This document shows positions 43,907 to 54,471 of a stretch of 59,002 nt of DNA, in pieces. The DNA comes from Stenomitos rutilans HA7619-LM2 (GTDB lineage Bacteria > Cyanobacteriota > Cyanobacteriia > Leptolyngbyales > Leptolyngbyaceae), in the NCBI GenBank assembly GCA_019358945.1, contig JAHHIE010000041.1, forward strand, positions 1 through 59,002, in the 5' to 3' direction. Below the pieces are notes generated by a model. The model was not told where the DNA came from, did no database searches, and was given only the letters and a program-made list of their open reading frames with translations. Position 1 is the stretch's first letter. Every line of letters starts with the position of its first letter. The translations under genes and the position numbers were made by a program.

Positions 43907-45319
43907 CTATGGCTTAAAGCCACTCCACCGCCACTTAGTCACCGACGAAGCTTTACGCAACCATGCCACAAGTAGCCCACCCACAATCAGCAGCGAGAGC
44001 ACTGATGCTGCGATAAAGAGAGGCTGACGGCGCGGAATAGTCGCAGCCGTAGGCAAATTTGGTTCAGCAACGAGTTGAATCGGTGGGTAAGACCCAAAAA
44101 TATCACCTTTATCAACCTGTAACCCCGCCAGGGTAGAAGAGAAAATCGCTTGAGCGATCTGCACATCCCGGTTAAGCGCTTCGAGGGTAGAGCTGCGCTG
44201 CGACAAAACGCTGAGCCGTTGCTCTAGCTGTTCTAGCTGGCGATCGAGCTCTTGCACGCGTGCTACCAGTCCACGCTGATCTACATCATTGGTCACAACA
44301 TCTTTGAAGAGAAGCTCACGTGGGGTACTACCTTGCGCACTAGTACCTGTGTTGAGACGAGCGATCGTAGTCAAGTCAGTCGGATGCCCCAGCAGCGTCT
44401 GCCCACGGCTTTGAAGAGCGCTTTCAGCCGTTGTTTGGCTGGTTGTTGCCTGCACCACTACGGGATGTTTAGGGCCAAACTTAGCCGAGACATCAGCCAG
44501 ACGGGCCGTTGCTTCGCTGTATGCACGCAGATATTCCTGAAACAGCGGATCGGCTCGCAGCGTAAATGCCTCCGTTGCCATTTGGGAGGAAAGATTCAAG
44601 CGGCTCGACAATTGCTGAGTCCGTATCACGGCATCGCGTTGTTGAACGATCGCTTCCACCCGTTGCCGCCGAAGCGCCTCAATGTTGTTCGCAAGCTGAT
44701 CAATTTGCTCGTTCGATGCGAGTCCAGAGCGTACCTTATAGTCAGAAAGGCGAAGCTGAGCAGTTTCCAGCTTTTTACGCACGACGCCCAGAGAGTTTTC
44801 AAATCCGGTATCGACTTCGGCTGACTGCTGTAAGCGCAGTTGAATCAACCGCTCTTGAAACGCTTCGTACAATGCTTGTGCTTTTTTCTGCGCTTCCTCT
44901 GGCGTTGAGCCTACGATGCCAAAATTCATGAGCGCGGTGCCCTTGGCCCCTTCCACCCAGGGAATGCCAAACTGCGAGGGTGTCATTCCCAGCTTGTTAG
45001 CCGCCGATCGACGCACTTCATCCGTGGTGGCAATCAGCTTGTAGCTAGCCTTCACATTTTCGCGGGTACTGTCCGTTATTGCGGTAGGAGACTCAAAGGC
45101 TGGACGACCAGACGAACTCTCTTTGGTGCGGCTAATTTGTTCTGGTAAAACAATGGCATACAGGCTGGTGTAAAGACGCGGTGAATCTTTGAGCAAATAG
45201 AGCGCTAGCCCCCACACGGCTGCATTTAGCGCTGCCGCGATCGCCAGGTACCGCAGTCCACGCCCCCGGTCTACTGCTGACAATGATGCAGATTGGGAAA
45301 GTTGAGGAAACTCATTCAT
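43907..45319 (-). CDS. Exopolysaccharide chain-length determinant (Wzz/GumC-like)
   Basis: 470 residues. Polysaccharide co-polymerase: an N-terminal membrane span (about 24-43, YLAIAAALNAAVWGLALYLL), a large periplasmic coiled-coil region with YEAFQERLIQLRLQQ and LSDYKVRSGLASNEQIDQL, the GNVR-type segment (about 385-420) and a C-terminal span (about 434-456, FIAASVLSLLIVGGLLVAWL). No cytoplasmic BY-kinase domain is fused. It controls polymer length and export in Wzx/Wzy-type systems. It overlaps the upstream export gene by 8 bases, which means translational coupling. Confidence 0.9.
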   Translation of the reverse strand: MNEFPQLSQSASLSAVDRGRGLRYLAIAAALNAAVWGLALYLLKDSPRLYTSLYAIVLPEQISRTKESSSGRPAFESPTAITDSTRENVKASYKLIATTDEVRRSAANKLGMTPSQFGIPWVEGAKGTALMNFGIVGSTPEEAQKKAQALYEAFQERLIQLRLQQSAEVDTGFENSLGVVRKKLETAQLRLSDYKVRSGLASNEQIDQLANNIEALRRQRVEAIVQQRDAVIRTQQLSSRLNLSSQMATEAFTLRADPLFQEYLRAYSEATARLADVSAKFGPKHPVVVQATTSQTTAESALQSRGQTLLGHPTDLTTIARLNTGTSAQGSTPRELLFKDVVTNDVDQRGLVARVQELDRQLEQLEQRLSVLSQRSSTLEALNRDVQIAQAIFSSTLAGLQVDKGDIFGSYPPIQLVAEPNLPTAATIPRRQPLFIAASVLSLLIVGGLLVAWLRKASSVTKWRWSGFKP

Positions 45320-46403
45320 TCCGAAACAACCTGTGGATTAAGAAGAACGGACTGGCAATATCAGTAATCAAACGGAAGATGCTGGCAAGATTCGTGACAG
45401 TTGAATCGTAGCAAACTACCCCATCCTGCGGCATTAAAAAGGGATTTTCCGTATCGTCATCCGATCGCCTGAGTAGACGCTCAATTGGACGTTCGAGAAC
45501 CGTCGTTTTGCCCGTCAGTTGGTCGGTTTGTACCAGCACAGCACGTCTTCTGGCATTGGTGCGCTGGGTGCCACCCGCACAGCCTGCCACGATCGCAGCC
45601 TGAGAAAGGCGCGACCCATAGGCAAGCATGATAACCTGTCCACCCTTACTGATATTGGGGGCATTCGGAACCGTCAGGTTCGATAGAAAGACCGGGATTT
45701 CCGTTGGCGTGAGCTGTGATGGACGCACCAATGCATTTTGGCTATAGCTTAACGCTGGTACCACAACCTGATCACCCGCAATTAGCGGTAGGTCAGGCAC
45801 GGCTGTACCCGTCAGAATGCCGGAAAAATCTACGGTTTTTTCCTGCTTGCCGCGTACCAGACGAATGTGTTGCAAATCGGCAGCAGGTTTCAAGCCACCC
45901 GCATGACGAATCGCCGTGCTGAGATAGCGATCGGGTGTGTAACTACCACTCACCACTTCTGTTGTAAGCGTTGATCGTGCTGCATCCCTCGGTTCATTCT
46001 CGGTGGGCGTGTTAATCAGTACACGCCCTGGCCGAAACGTTTCACCCATCACCGTGACCTGCACGGGTGCCCAAGCCACCACGCTAACGCTTAACTCCAG
46101 CGATTCGGGACGAAAAAACCCTTTGTCAACCAAAGCCGCCGCCAACTTTTTTTGCACCTCAGACACTTCCAACCCCACCGCAGGCTGTGGTTCTAAAAAC
46201 GGGATTTGCAGGGTGCCATCCAGGTTGACCTCATACAATCCACTGAGACGAAAGCGGCTATCTGTTGGCAGTTCATCATCCATCGGCGTTAACACCCGCA
46301 ACCGATCTCCCGGTGATAGCGGCAACGCACAACCAGGAAACGCCGATACCGTTGCGATCGCAAACGCTGTAAAGATGGAAAGAGCCGCCTGTTGAACGTG
46401 CAT
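45312..46403 (-). CDS. Polysaccharide export outer-membrane protein (Wza-like)
   Basis: 363 residues. Signal peptide (about 1-25; the cleavage region FPGCALP could also be a lipobox: SAFPGC). Then a polysaccharide export (Poly_export) domain with LSPGDRLRVL and YEVNLDGTLQIPFL, and two SLBB-type segments, the first with VQVTVMGETFRPG. The motif YSTAIRHAGGLKP-type (LSTAIRHAGGLKP) is typical. It would form the outer-membrane channel that pairs with the Wzz/GumC-like inner-membrane protein encoded by the overlapping next gene. Between it and the lipoxygenase gene at 46549 lies TTTTGAG and TCAGC repeat DNA. Confidence 0.92.
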   Translation of the reverse strand: MHVQQAALSIFTAFAIATVSAFPGCALPLSPGDRLRVLTPMDDELPTDSRFRLSGLYEVNLDGTLQIPFLEPQPAVGLEVSEVQKKLAAALVDKGFFRPESLELSVSVVAWAPVQVTVMGETFRPGRVLINTPTENEPRDAARSTLTTEVVSGSYTPDRYLSTAIRHAGGLKPAADLQHIRLVRGKQEKTVDFSGILTGTAVPDLPLIAGDQVVVPALSYSQNALVRPSQLTPTEIPVFLSNLTVPNAPNISKGGQVIMLAYGSRLSQAAIVAGCAGGTQRTNARRRAVLVQTDQLTGKTTVLERPIERLLRRSDDDTENPFLMPQDGVVCYDSTVTNLASIFRLITDIASPFFLIHRLFRNE

Positions 46404-46548
46404 TGAGGGAGAGATAAGAAATAGGAGTTTTGAGTTTTGAGTTTTGAATTAGATAGCCATCAGCGGTCAGCGGTCAGCCTTTTTCTAAAAATTAAAAACT
46501 AAAAACCAACAACTTCTTTAGCCTTTAGCCTTTTACCTTTTGCCTTCT
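46404..46548. repeat. Heptanucleotide and TCAGC repeat cluster
   Basis: Contains TTTTGAG units (about 46427-46448), AGCGGTCAGCGGTCAGCC (46461-46479) and the CCTTT-type run that complements the GCAGAAG modules at 48580, 50745 and 51835. No gene. Confidence 0.6.
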
Positions 46549-48459
46549 CTAAATGTTGATGCTATTCGGAATGCGCGACGGCAGCAGATACGGATACTCT
46601 ACCCCGCTCTCGGCGAGTCGTTGCTGATTGCGGGCGTTGATTTTGGCTTCGATCGTTGCGAGATCTGCCTGAAATTGAGCCAGGATCTGGCGATCGCCCG
46701 CCTCCACAAATTGCATTAGCTCTGAGCTACCCAAGGTGCCCCAGCGAATACCGCTCAGGGCAAACGAGAGTTCCATTTGAGCCAGATCCTGATCAGCGGC
46801 TGGTAGCAGTTGTTGCACCGAAGCGGCTGTATCGGGCCGTCCATAAAGCGCGAGTGGGGCATTAGGGGCATAGCCAACATAGTCAAACTGGCTAAAGTTA
46901 ACCGCTGCGTGCTGTGGGCCACAGGTGAAAATAACCTGCGTTGCAATGTCGATTAGCTGTTGCACACTAGTTAACGAGCCGCTATCCGTGTCTGAACCGA
47001 CATGCGGTGGAAACCCTGGTACACGCGGGTAGGTTGGTAAAGGGTCAGGGACAAGTTTGGTTTGCTGGAGCCACTCCGGTGGCAACCATGCAGGCGCTTG
47101 GGGAAACTCAGTTGATAGGCGAGAGTCTAACGGAGCGCCCAATTCTGCTGCCCAAGCTTGCAGGTACGGGTCTTGCCGAATGGCCTGATCGTCTGGATAG
47201 TACCGCTGCAAAAACTGGGTGACGTAGCGCGCGATCGCCTCCCAAAGCAACAACGCATCATCCCGATACGGAAAGGGCAATGCCTCTGAGTCAAGCCCTC
47301 GCTGCGAAATGACCGTGGGTAAAGCGTAATCCTGAAACGATCGCGATCGATACGCCTGGTTAATGATGCCTAGTGAAGCTGCCCGCGTGGGAGCCATCAG
47401 GTTATCGATGGCAGCGCCTTCGCCCAACAAAATCGTATTGCCGCGCGTATTAATTGCCAGTAGAAACCGGAAATGAGGACGCAACAAACGATATATGGGA
47501 TGAGTTGTGGGTAACTGACGGGGAGTGGCGATCGCAAACGCCTCCATCGCTAGATGAGTATCACAGAGATGCACAATCAATTCGTGAGCGGTGACATCTG
47601 CCGTCTGCACAAACAGCTTTGCCTGCATCCAGCGATCGACATCCGGTTGGGTGGGCGTGACCAATCGACCCGGTTCAACCTGAATCAGCACAGGCTCCAA
47701 ACTAGTATCAGCGCGATAGAAGACGGCGATCGGACTACCGACATAGCGCCCAGTTTGCAAATCAGCGGGAGTCAGTTTTTCTAACCAGGGGTAATCCGCC
47801 ACAAAAAGGCGATTTGCCGCTGCCGCCTGGATGAGATCAACAGCCCCTTCTGCGCTGGCATATTCAGCCCACGTTTGCAGACGTGCTTGATCCGCGTGTT
47901 GTATCTGACGCAGCGCCATCGGATTCTGCCCTGCCACTCGCTGACGCGCAAATTCACGATCGCTCAATCCACCCTCGCGCTCATGAATGCGGCTCACCAC
48001 AGGACGGATACGTCCCAAATCTTCCAGCATTTGATAGAACTGCGATCGACGCACTCCTGTATCAGCATGCAGCTTAGAGGCAGCTTTCGCGGCCAGTAGC
48101 GTCCCTGTCATGGCACGTCGTTCACGCACAAACGCGGCATCAAACTGCTCGTTAGGCGGTAGGTTGGCGTTAAACCAACCCGATTGCAACACTTTAAAAT
48201 CCACCAATAGCGTGGCAAACTGTGACCAGGCTTTTTCCAGCGTCTGATGCGTTTCCTCAAACTGTCGCAACCATAAACTTAATGGTTCTGATAATTGACC
48301 CTGAGCCAGCAAATTGTGGCGCAGTTGAGTCAGCACATACTGCAACAGGCCATCTGCACCAGCATGGGGAAATAGACGGGCAGGCCCTTGCTGGTCAAGC
48401 GCCGTCGGATCATAACGATAGTGACCCTGCTGCTCAGTCGGAGAAACATGGAATCCCAT
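46549..48459 (-). CDS. Lipoxygenase
   Basis: 636 residues. Non-heme iron dioxygenase that adds O2 to polyunsaturated fatty acids. The iron ligands can be placed: H297 and H302 in HLCDTH (within TAHELIVHLCDTHLAMEAF), a third His and an Asn in CGPQHAAVNFSQFDYVGYAPN (around residue 510), and the C-terminal isoleucine carboxylate in RIPNSINI (I636). Thus the site is complete. The protein is the catalytic domain without a recognisable PLAT domain, as in several cyanobacterial lipoxygenases that make hydroperoxy fatty acids. Regiospecificity cannot be read. There are no hydroperoxide lyase or allene oxide genes next to it. Confidence 0.95.
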   Translation of the reverse strand: MGFHVSPTEQQGHYRYDPTALDQQGPARLFPHAGADGLLQYVLTQLRHNLLAQGQLSEPLSLWLRQFEETHQTLEKAWSQFATLLVDFKVLQSGWFNANLPPNEQFDAAFVRERRAMTGTLLAAKAASKLHADTGVRRSQFYQMLEDLGRIRPVVSRIHEREGGLSDREFARQRVAGQNPMALRQIQHADQARLQTWAEYASAEGAVDLIQAAAANRLFVADYPWLEKLTPADLQTGRYVGSPIAVFYRADTSLEPVLIQVEPGRLVTPTQPDVDRWMQAKLFVQTADVTAHELIVHLCDTHLAMEAFAIATPRQLPTTHPIYRLLRPHFRFLLAINTRGNTILLGEGAAIDNLMAPTRAASLGIINQAYRSRSFQDYALPTVISQRGLDSEALPFPYRDDALLLWEAIARYVTQFLQRYYPDDQAIRQDPYLQAWAAELGAPLDSRLSTEFPQAPAWLPPEWLQQTKLVPDPLPTYPRVPGFPPHVGSDTDSGSLTSVQQLIDIATQVIFTCGPQHAAVNFSQFDYVGYAPNAPLALYGRPDTAASVQQLLPAADQDLAQMELSFALSGIRWGTLGSSELMQFVEAGDRQILAQFQADLATIEAKINARNQQRLAESGVEYPYLLPSRIPNSINI

Positions 48460-48769
48460 AAGCTACTCCAATCGTAGATGGCTCAATTAAGACAAAGGCG
48501 ATCACGACGCATCATAGCAAGTAGATTGCTGCGATGCGATAAACCAGCAAACAATTGGCGAGGAGAGGGGAGGGGGAGAAGGTAAAAGGTAGAAGGCAGA
48601 AGAAGTTTTTGGTTGTTAGAAGCTGGCAGAAGGCAGAAGCTGACTAGTTTTTGATTTTTGGTTTTTGGAAGGAGGCAGGGGCAGAAGGTAGAAGGCTAAC
48701 CCCTAACCCATGCCCCCTCAATTAACTCTTACCTCCGCTTCCCCTGCTTCCCCTGCTTCCCCCTCTTCC
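48460..48769. repeat. GCAGAAG-type STRR cluster
   Basis: From about 48575 the sequence consists of AGAAGGCAGAAG units, TTTTTGGTTGTTAGAAGCTG and TGACTAGTTTTTGATTTTTG, then CTTCCCCTG units (48735-48765). Copies of the same module string are found at 46490-46550, 50740-50815 and 51835-51935. No gene is present. Confidence 0.7.
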
Positions 48770-50584
48770 CTACCTGCCAGCCAAATTTGTTTCTTGCAGA
48801 TAGCTCCCCGGATTCAAATCCTGCATCGCTAGCACGTCTGCCCGCACCCGCTGTTTTTCGCTATACTCACGCACCTTCAATTGTGCAGTGGTGTAAGTTG
48901 GTGTCGCTTGAGAAATTTGATGGAGCGTTTCAAGTGCTTGATCAAATTCCTTGGCTTCGGCCTGATCGTAAGCCTTCTGGAGGTAGCTTACAGCCTGAAT
49001 CTGCTGTTTCTCACCATACTCACGGAGCTTTTCCTGCGCTTTCTGGGACACAGAGGTATCTGCGGGAATTTGTTTGAGTGCCTCGATCGCACTAGCAAAA
49101 TCTTTGTTGATCGCTCGACTGTACGCTTCTTTCAACGATTGAGCCGCCGCAACCTCAACTGGATCGTTTGACGTTTGGGCTGTTGTTGCAAGCGGCGATG
49201 GCTGAACGCCCGTTTGCGGTAGCCCCTGTACTGCCGCCATGAACTCGCTACTACGCCGAAACGACGGCTTGGAGAACAGGGCCATACGGTCGTCGAGAAG
49301 GGGGTTACGCTGCTGCGCGACGATCTTGTCACGGTTGGGTGCAGCGACACCGCCATTGGAACTTGAGTGAGAAGGGATTGACTCTGCCACCGACACAGCC
49401 TTGGGAATCTGCCTTGCTTGCTGGCGCTGGGTTGCATCTGCTACCGATTGACCATCCTGATCACCGTCGCTAAACAAGGTGCGATCGAGCAAATGGGGTA
49501 GGGCATAGCCACAAACGGCTGCTGCCATAACAGCACCAATGCCAACTCCAATTTGCACCGCCGGACTAAAGAATCGATCCACCAGCGTTTCTCGATCGGG
49601 CGCGCTCAGGGTGGGGAGTGGCAAAGCGTCCTGTAGAGGCAAGAGGGGCGCGATCGTAGAAACCGCTAGCTTCTCCACTGACTCCTGACTTGCAGAACCA
49701 ACTGAAACAGCCTGCGCAAGCTGACGCAGAGCCTGCAATGCTTCTTTTGCAGACGGGTACCGTTGGGTATGGTCAGCACGCACCATCCGGCTTAGCACGG
49801 CAACCAACCCATGCCGCAGCGTTGAACCAGCCGTTTGACCAAAGGGCTGCCAGGTAATCTCTCCTGTTACAGGATCACGGCTCAACTGTACTGGTGAAAT
49901 ACCTGTCAGCGCTTGAATGCCGATTAACCCAACCGCATAGATATCGCTGGCGAGGCACGGTAGCCCTTGCACTTGTTCTGGAGGCTGATAGCCTTCCAGA
50001 TTGGGTACCATTGAGGGCGCAGCCTGACCTTGCAACGTCATAAGCGACAAATGGCTATCGCGTACAGTACCAAAGTTGGTCAGAATGAGTGCACCGTCCT
50101 GCGATCGTCGAATCACATTATCTGGCCGCACATCACCATGTCGGCAGCAGTCTCCATGTACTACTGCTAGCACCTCCAGGCACTCCAGCAGCAGTTGCAC
50201 CACCCGATCCTCCTGCCAGGGCTGAGACCCTAGCTCCACACTCAAGGCGGTACCGCTCACAAATTCCTGCACCAAATGAAAGCCCTGTTCATCCTCAAAA
50301 CAGGCAAGCAGTGCGGGCAGGTGCTCGTGCCCACCTAGGCGCTCCAAAGTCGCCGCCTCGCGGACAAACACCTGCCGCAACGCCGCCTGATAAGCAGAAT
50401 CATGATCGACTGGTAGAACGTGCTGAATCACGCATTCTGGTTGACTGGGGCGACGAGTATCTTGCGCAAGATACGTATGCCCCCAACGGCCAGTCGCCAA
50501 AACTTGAATAACTTGATAACGCCCATCCAGTAAGCGATCTAGCCCTGGATAATTGATTTCAACAGGAGTTAATACATTTGGCAT
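48770..50584 (-). CDS. Membrane-anchored protein kinase-like protein, predicted pseudokinase
   Basis: 604 residues: kinase fold (about 20-290), a membrane span (about 341-363) and two TPR-like repeats near the C-terminus (around 478-585, each ending REYxEKQ). The kinase resembles cyanobacterial Ser/Thr kinases but the catalytic residues differ. The first Gly of the P-loop is Ala (LATGRWG). The VAIK lysine is Q54 (CVIQHV). HRDIKPEN reads HGDVRPDN (H149-N156), which keeps the Asp. DFG is NFG (N170). Lacking both the beta-3 lysine and the metal Asp, it is expected to be inactive or ATP-independent, probably a scaffold that binds proteins on the other side through its repeats. Confidence 0.88.
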   Translation of the reverse strand: MPNVLTPVEINYPGLDRLLDGRYQVIQVLATGRWGHTYLAQDTRRPSQPECVIQHVLPVDHDSAYQAALRQVFVREAATLERLGGHEHLPALLACFEDEQGFHLVQEFVSGTALSVELGSQPWQEDRVVQLLLECLEVLAVVHGDCCRHGDVRPDNVIRRSQDGALILTNFGTVRDSHLSLMTLQGQAAPSMVPNLEGYQPPEQVQGLPCLASDIYAVGLIGIQALTGISPVQLSRDPVTGEITWQPFGQTAGSTLRHGLVAVLSRMVRADHTQRYPSAKEALQALRQLAQAVSVGSASQESVEKLAVSTIAPLLPLQDALPLPTLSAPDRETLVDRFFSPAVQIGVGIGAVMAAAVCGYALPHLLDRTLFSDGDQDGQSVADATQRQQARQIPKAVSVAESIPSHSSSNGGVAAPNRDKIVAQQRNPLLDDRMALFSKPSFRRSSEFMAAVQGLPQTGVQPSPLATTAQTSNDPVEVAAAQSLKEAYSRAINKDFASAIEALKQIPADTSVSQKAQEKLREYGEKQQIQAVSYLQKAYDQAEAKEFDQALETLHQISQATPTYTTAQLKVREYSEKQRVRADVLAMQDLNPGSYLQETNLAGR

Positions 50585-51782
<1,198 letters not shown>

Positions 51783-52216
51783 AGGAGGAAGTACATTGAG
51801 GAGCCAGGGGGCAGTCTTTAGCCTTCTGCCCTCGTCTTCTGCTCTCTGCCTTCTGCCTCCTTCCAACAACCAAAAACCAACAACTAGTCAGCTTCTGCCT
51901 TTCACCTTCTGCCCCCTGCCTTCTGCCTTCTTCTTAAAATTGCTTTTTCTGATACCACGATCGGAATGTTACAGACGGAGTATAAGGATAGTCAGGTTCG
52001 GTATAGTTAAAGCACTGGTACTGAAACGTCTTGAGCGTCCGATACTGCACTGTTAATTCACCGCGTTACGTCTCAGCCATTTGTCCAGCGTCAGATGCAT
52101 TTAGTGTCAACACTTTAAGGCATCATTTAGAGTTTAAAAGCAGATGGTGCCACTCTCTGCCTAAAGACCTCCGGTCATTCAGTCCATTGTCCCTGTCGTT
52201 ATTTACTGCCTAGTCC
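51783..52216. repeat. minC-minD spacer with STRR modules
   Basis: 51835-51935 is the reverse-oriented GCAGAAG module cluster (CCTTCTGCCTCCTTCCAACAA and TCTGCCTTCTGCCTTCTT). Bases 51940-52216 hold no recognised gene; minD's promoter should lie here. Confidence 0.55.
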
Positions 52217-53023
52217 ATGAGTCGCATAATTGTTGTCACATCTGGCAAGGGGGGAGTGGGCAAGACCACGACTACCGCCAATCTAAGCATGACGTTGGCA
52301 CGGCGAGGCCGTAAAGTTGCCGTGGTGGATGCCGACTTTGGTTTGCGCAACCTGGACTTGCTGCTGGGTTTAGAGAATCGCGTGGTTTACACGGCGGTAG
52401 ATGTGCTGTCAGGGCAGTGTCGCCTGGAGCAAGCGCTGGTGAAAGATAAGCGCCAACCCAATTTAGTTTTGTTACCCGCTGCGCAAAATCGTACCAAAGA
52501 TGCGGTCAATCCTGACCAGATGAAGCAACTGGTGCTGGCATTAGCGCAAGCCTACGAATATGTGTTTGTGGATTGCCCAGCAGGCATTGAAATGGGCTTT
52601 CAAAACGCGATCGCCGCTGCCAGAGAAGCGATCATCGTCACGACCCCAGAAATTGCTGCCGTCCGTGATGCCGATCGCGTCGTCGGGCTGCTCGAAGCCA
52701 ACAACATCAAAAAGATCCAGCTCGTCGTCAACCGCATTCGCCCTGCGATGGTGCAGGCAAACGACATGATGTCGGTCGAAGATGTGCAAGAAATTTTGGC
52801 AGTTCCGCTCATCGGAGTCGTGCCTGACGATGAACGTGTCATTGTCTCCACGAACAAAGGCGAACCGCTTGTGCTCTCAGAAACTCCTTCCCTTGCGGGA
52901 TCAGCCTTCGACAATATTGCCCGCCGATTAGAAGGCGAAAAAGTTGAGTTCCTGGACTTAAGCAACACTAATGACAGCTTCTTCACCAAGCTACGCAAGG
53001 TTTTGAATAAGAAGATCTTTTAG
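52217..53023 (+). CDS. minD: Septum site-determining ATPase MinD
   Basis: 268 residues. Deviant Walker A P-loop with SGKGGVGKTTTTANL (about 9-23), with the signature second Lys. Switch regions VVDADFGLRNLDLLLG and FVDCPAGIEMGF are those of MinD. The amphipathic C-terminal helix FFTKLRKVLNKKIF is the membrane-targeting sequence. MinD recruits MinC to the membrane and is displaced by MinE. The sequence is of normal length and fully conserved in the motifs. minE begins 175 bases later. Confidence 0.98.
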   Translation: MSRIIVVTSGKGGVGKTTTTANLSMTLARRGRKVAVVDADFGLRNLDLLLGLENRVVYTAVDVLSGQCRLEQALVKDKRQPNLVLLPAAQNRTKDAVNPDQMKQLVLALAQAYEYVFVDCPAGIEMGFQNAIAAAREAIIVTTPEIAAVRDADRVVGLLEANNIKKIQLVVNRIRPAMVQANDMMSVEDVQEILAVPLIGVVPDDERVIVSTNKGEPLVLSETPSLAGSAFDNIARRLEGEKVEFLDLSNTNDSFFTKLRKVLNKKIF

Positions 53024-53197
53024 TGATACAGGAGTCAGAAGTCAGAAGTCAGGAGAGAAAAGCCGATGGCTGCCCCCTTAATCAACGCAAAACTTTGAAT
53101 TCAAAACTCAAAGCTGTTTCCCTTGCTTCCTCTGCTCCCCCCGCTCCCCTTGCTCCCTCTATACCCTCCTCCCTCATCCTTCACCTCTGTATGCTCC
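53024..53197. repeat. STRR-rich minD-minE spacer
   Basis: Tandem CAGAAGT units (53031-53050), an AAAACTCAAAG heptamer tract (53085-53115) and CTTCCTCTGCTCCCCCCGCT runs fill the spacer. An open frame through it extends minE upstream but encodes only Pro/Leu-rich sequence. Confidence 0.55.
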
Positions 53198-53542
53198 ATG
53201 TTGATTGAACTTCTCGAACGCCTCTTTGCTCGCCCCGGTGACAACAGCCGCAGCCAGGTGAAGAATCGGCTTAAGCTCGTACTGGCGCACGATCGCACAG
53301 ACATTCCACCTCAAGCACTGGAAGCAATGCGCAAAGAGATTCTGGAAGTGGTTTCTCGCTACGTGGAGCTTGACACCGAAGGCATGGAATTTGCACTCGA
53401 AAACAGCGATCGTACCACTGCCCTCATCGCCAACTTACCGATTCGTCGAGTTCGCCCCACTTCTGAAACCCAACCAACAGAGCCAATCAAACCTGCAAAC
53501 GTCAACGCCGAACCCACCACAGACTCTATTGTTTTAGAGTAA
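53198..53542 (+). CDS. minE: Cell division topological specificity factor MinE
   Basis: 114 residues from ATG 53198, chosen because the family begins [10 protein letters not shown] (membrane-binding N-terminal helix). The anti-MinCD region includes [20 protein letters not shown] and the topological domain ends near residue 85 ([11 protein letters not shown]). A Pro/Glu/Thr-rich tail of about 25 residues follows, absent from E. coli MinE (88 residues) but seen in some cyanobacteria. Together with MinC and MinD it sets the mid-cell position of the division ring. aroE starts 33 bases downstream. Confidence 0.95.
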   Translation: MLIELLERLFARPGDNSRSQVKNRLKLVLAHDRTDIPPQALEAMRKEILEVVSRYVELDTEGMEFALENSDRTTALIANLPIRRVRPTSETQPTEPIKPANVNAEPTTDSIVLE

Positions 53543-53574
53543 CCTGCACCCTATCCCCCCACCCCATTCTCCCG

Positions 53575-54438
53575 TTGATTACTGGTAAAACGAAACTGCT
53601 CGGTGTCATCGGCTCACCGATCGCCCATTCGCTATCGCCCATTATGCATAATGCTGCGATCGCTCACCTTGGAGTTGATTACGCGTATTTGCCATTTCTC
53701 GTCCAGGCAAACTCGTTGAAGCAGGCGATCGAGGGGTTCGCGGCTATTGGACTTCAGGGATTCAACATTACGATTCCTCACAAGCAGGCCATCATTCCCC
53801 TGCTAGCAGACATCGATCCGATCGCGCAAGCCATTGGAGCCGTTAACACCGTCTGGCGTACAGAAAAGGGCTGGAAGGGTACTAATACTGATGTTGCAGG
53901 CTTTCTGCATCCACTGACGCTGTTAGCGCGAGATTGGAGTCAAACAACGGCTGTGATTCTGGGCAACGGGGGGGCTGCCAGAGCCGTGGTTGCAGGCTGT
54001 ATGCAACTTGGCTGTGCTGCCATTCAGGTTATTGGACGCGATGCTCAGAAGCTAGAGAACTTTTTGCACAGTTGGGTTGGCTTTTCAAGGAGCGCCAAGG
54101 TCGAAGTCTACACCTGGTCAGCATTACCCCATCTGCTGCCGCAAGCAGGCTTACTTGTGAATACAACCCCGATTGGTATGTCGTCTCATGAGGCGAGATC
54201 GCCCCTCACGTCCAAAGAAACCGACGGTCTCGCGCCCAACGTCATAGCTTACGACTTAATCTATACGCCCAGTCCGACGGTTTTTCTACAGCAAGCCGTT
54301 GATCGAGGCGCGATCGCTATTGATGGGTTAGAAATGCTCCTTCAGCAAGGCGCGGCGGCTTTAGAAATCTGGCTACAGCAACCTGCCCCTGTAGAAGTGA
54401 TGCGGCGATCGCTCAAGCAGCAACTGGGGATTGCTTAG
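53575..54438 (+). CDS. aroE: Shikimate dehydrogenase
   Basis: 287 residues from a TTG at 53575. NADP-dependent reduction of 3-dehydroshikimate to shikimate. N-terminal GVIGSPIAHSLSPIMHN provides the shikimate-binding Ser pair; NITIPHKQ contains the catalytic Lys, and GAVNTVW and NTDVAGF are both typical. The cofactor loop is GNGGAARAV. The C-terminal motif NTTPIGM and GLEMLLQQGAAALEIW are present. It follows minE by 33 bases, an uncommon min-aro arrangement that could simply be a local linkage. aroA of the same pathway lies 45 kb away in this window. Confidence 0.96.
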   Translation: MITGKTKLLGVIGSPIAHSLSPIMHNAAIAHLGVDYAYLPFLVQANSLKQAIEGFAAIGLQGFNITIPHKQAIIPLLADIDPIAQAIGAVNTVWRTEKGWKGTNTDVAGFLHPLTLLARDWSQTTAVILGNGGAARAVVAGCMQLGCAAIQVIGRDAQKLENFLHSWVGFSRSAKVEVYTWSALPHLLPQAGLLVNTTPIGMSSHEARSPLTSKETDGLAPNVIAYDLIYTPSPTVFLQQAVDRGAIAIDGLEMLLQQGAAALEIWLQQPAPVEVMRRSLKQQLGIA

Positions 54439-54471
54439 AGAAAACCCGCACAGTAGGCAGGGTAAAACCGT

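Noticed and set aside
48800-48830. TTCAAATCC string resembling a tRNA T-loop
   Set aside because: Inside the kinase-like coding sequence; no acceptor or anticodon stem can be drawn around it.
53123-53197. N-terminal extension of minE
   Set aside because: Pro/Leu-rich translation of CT-rich repeat sequence; family start is [10 protein letters not shown].
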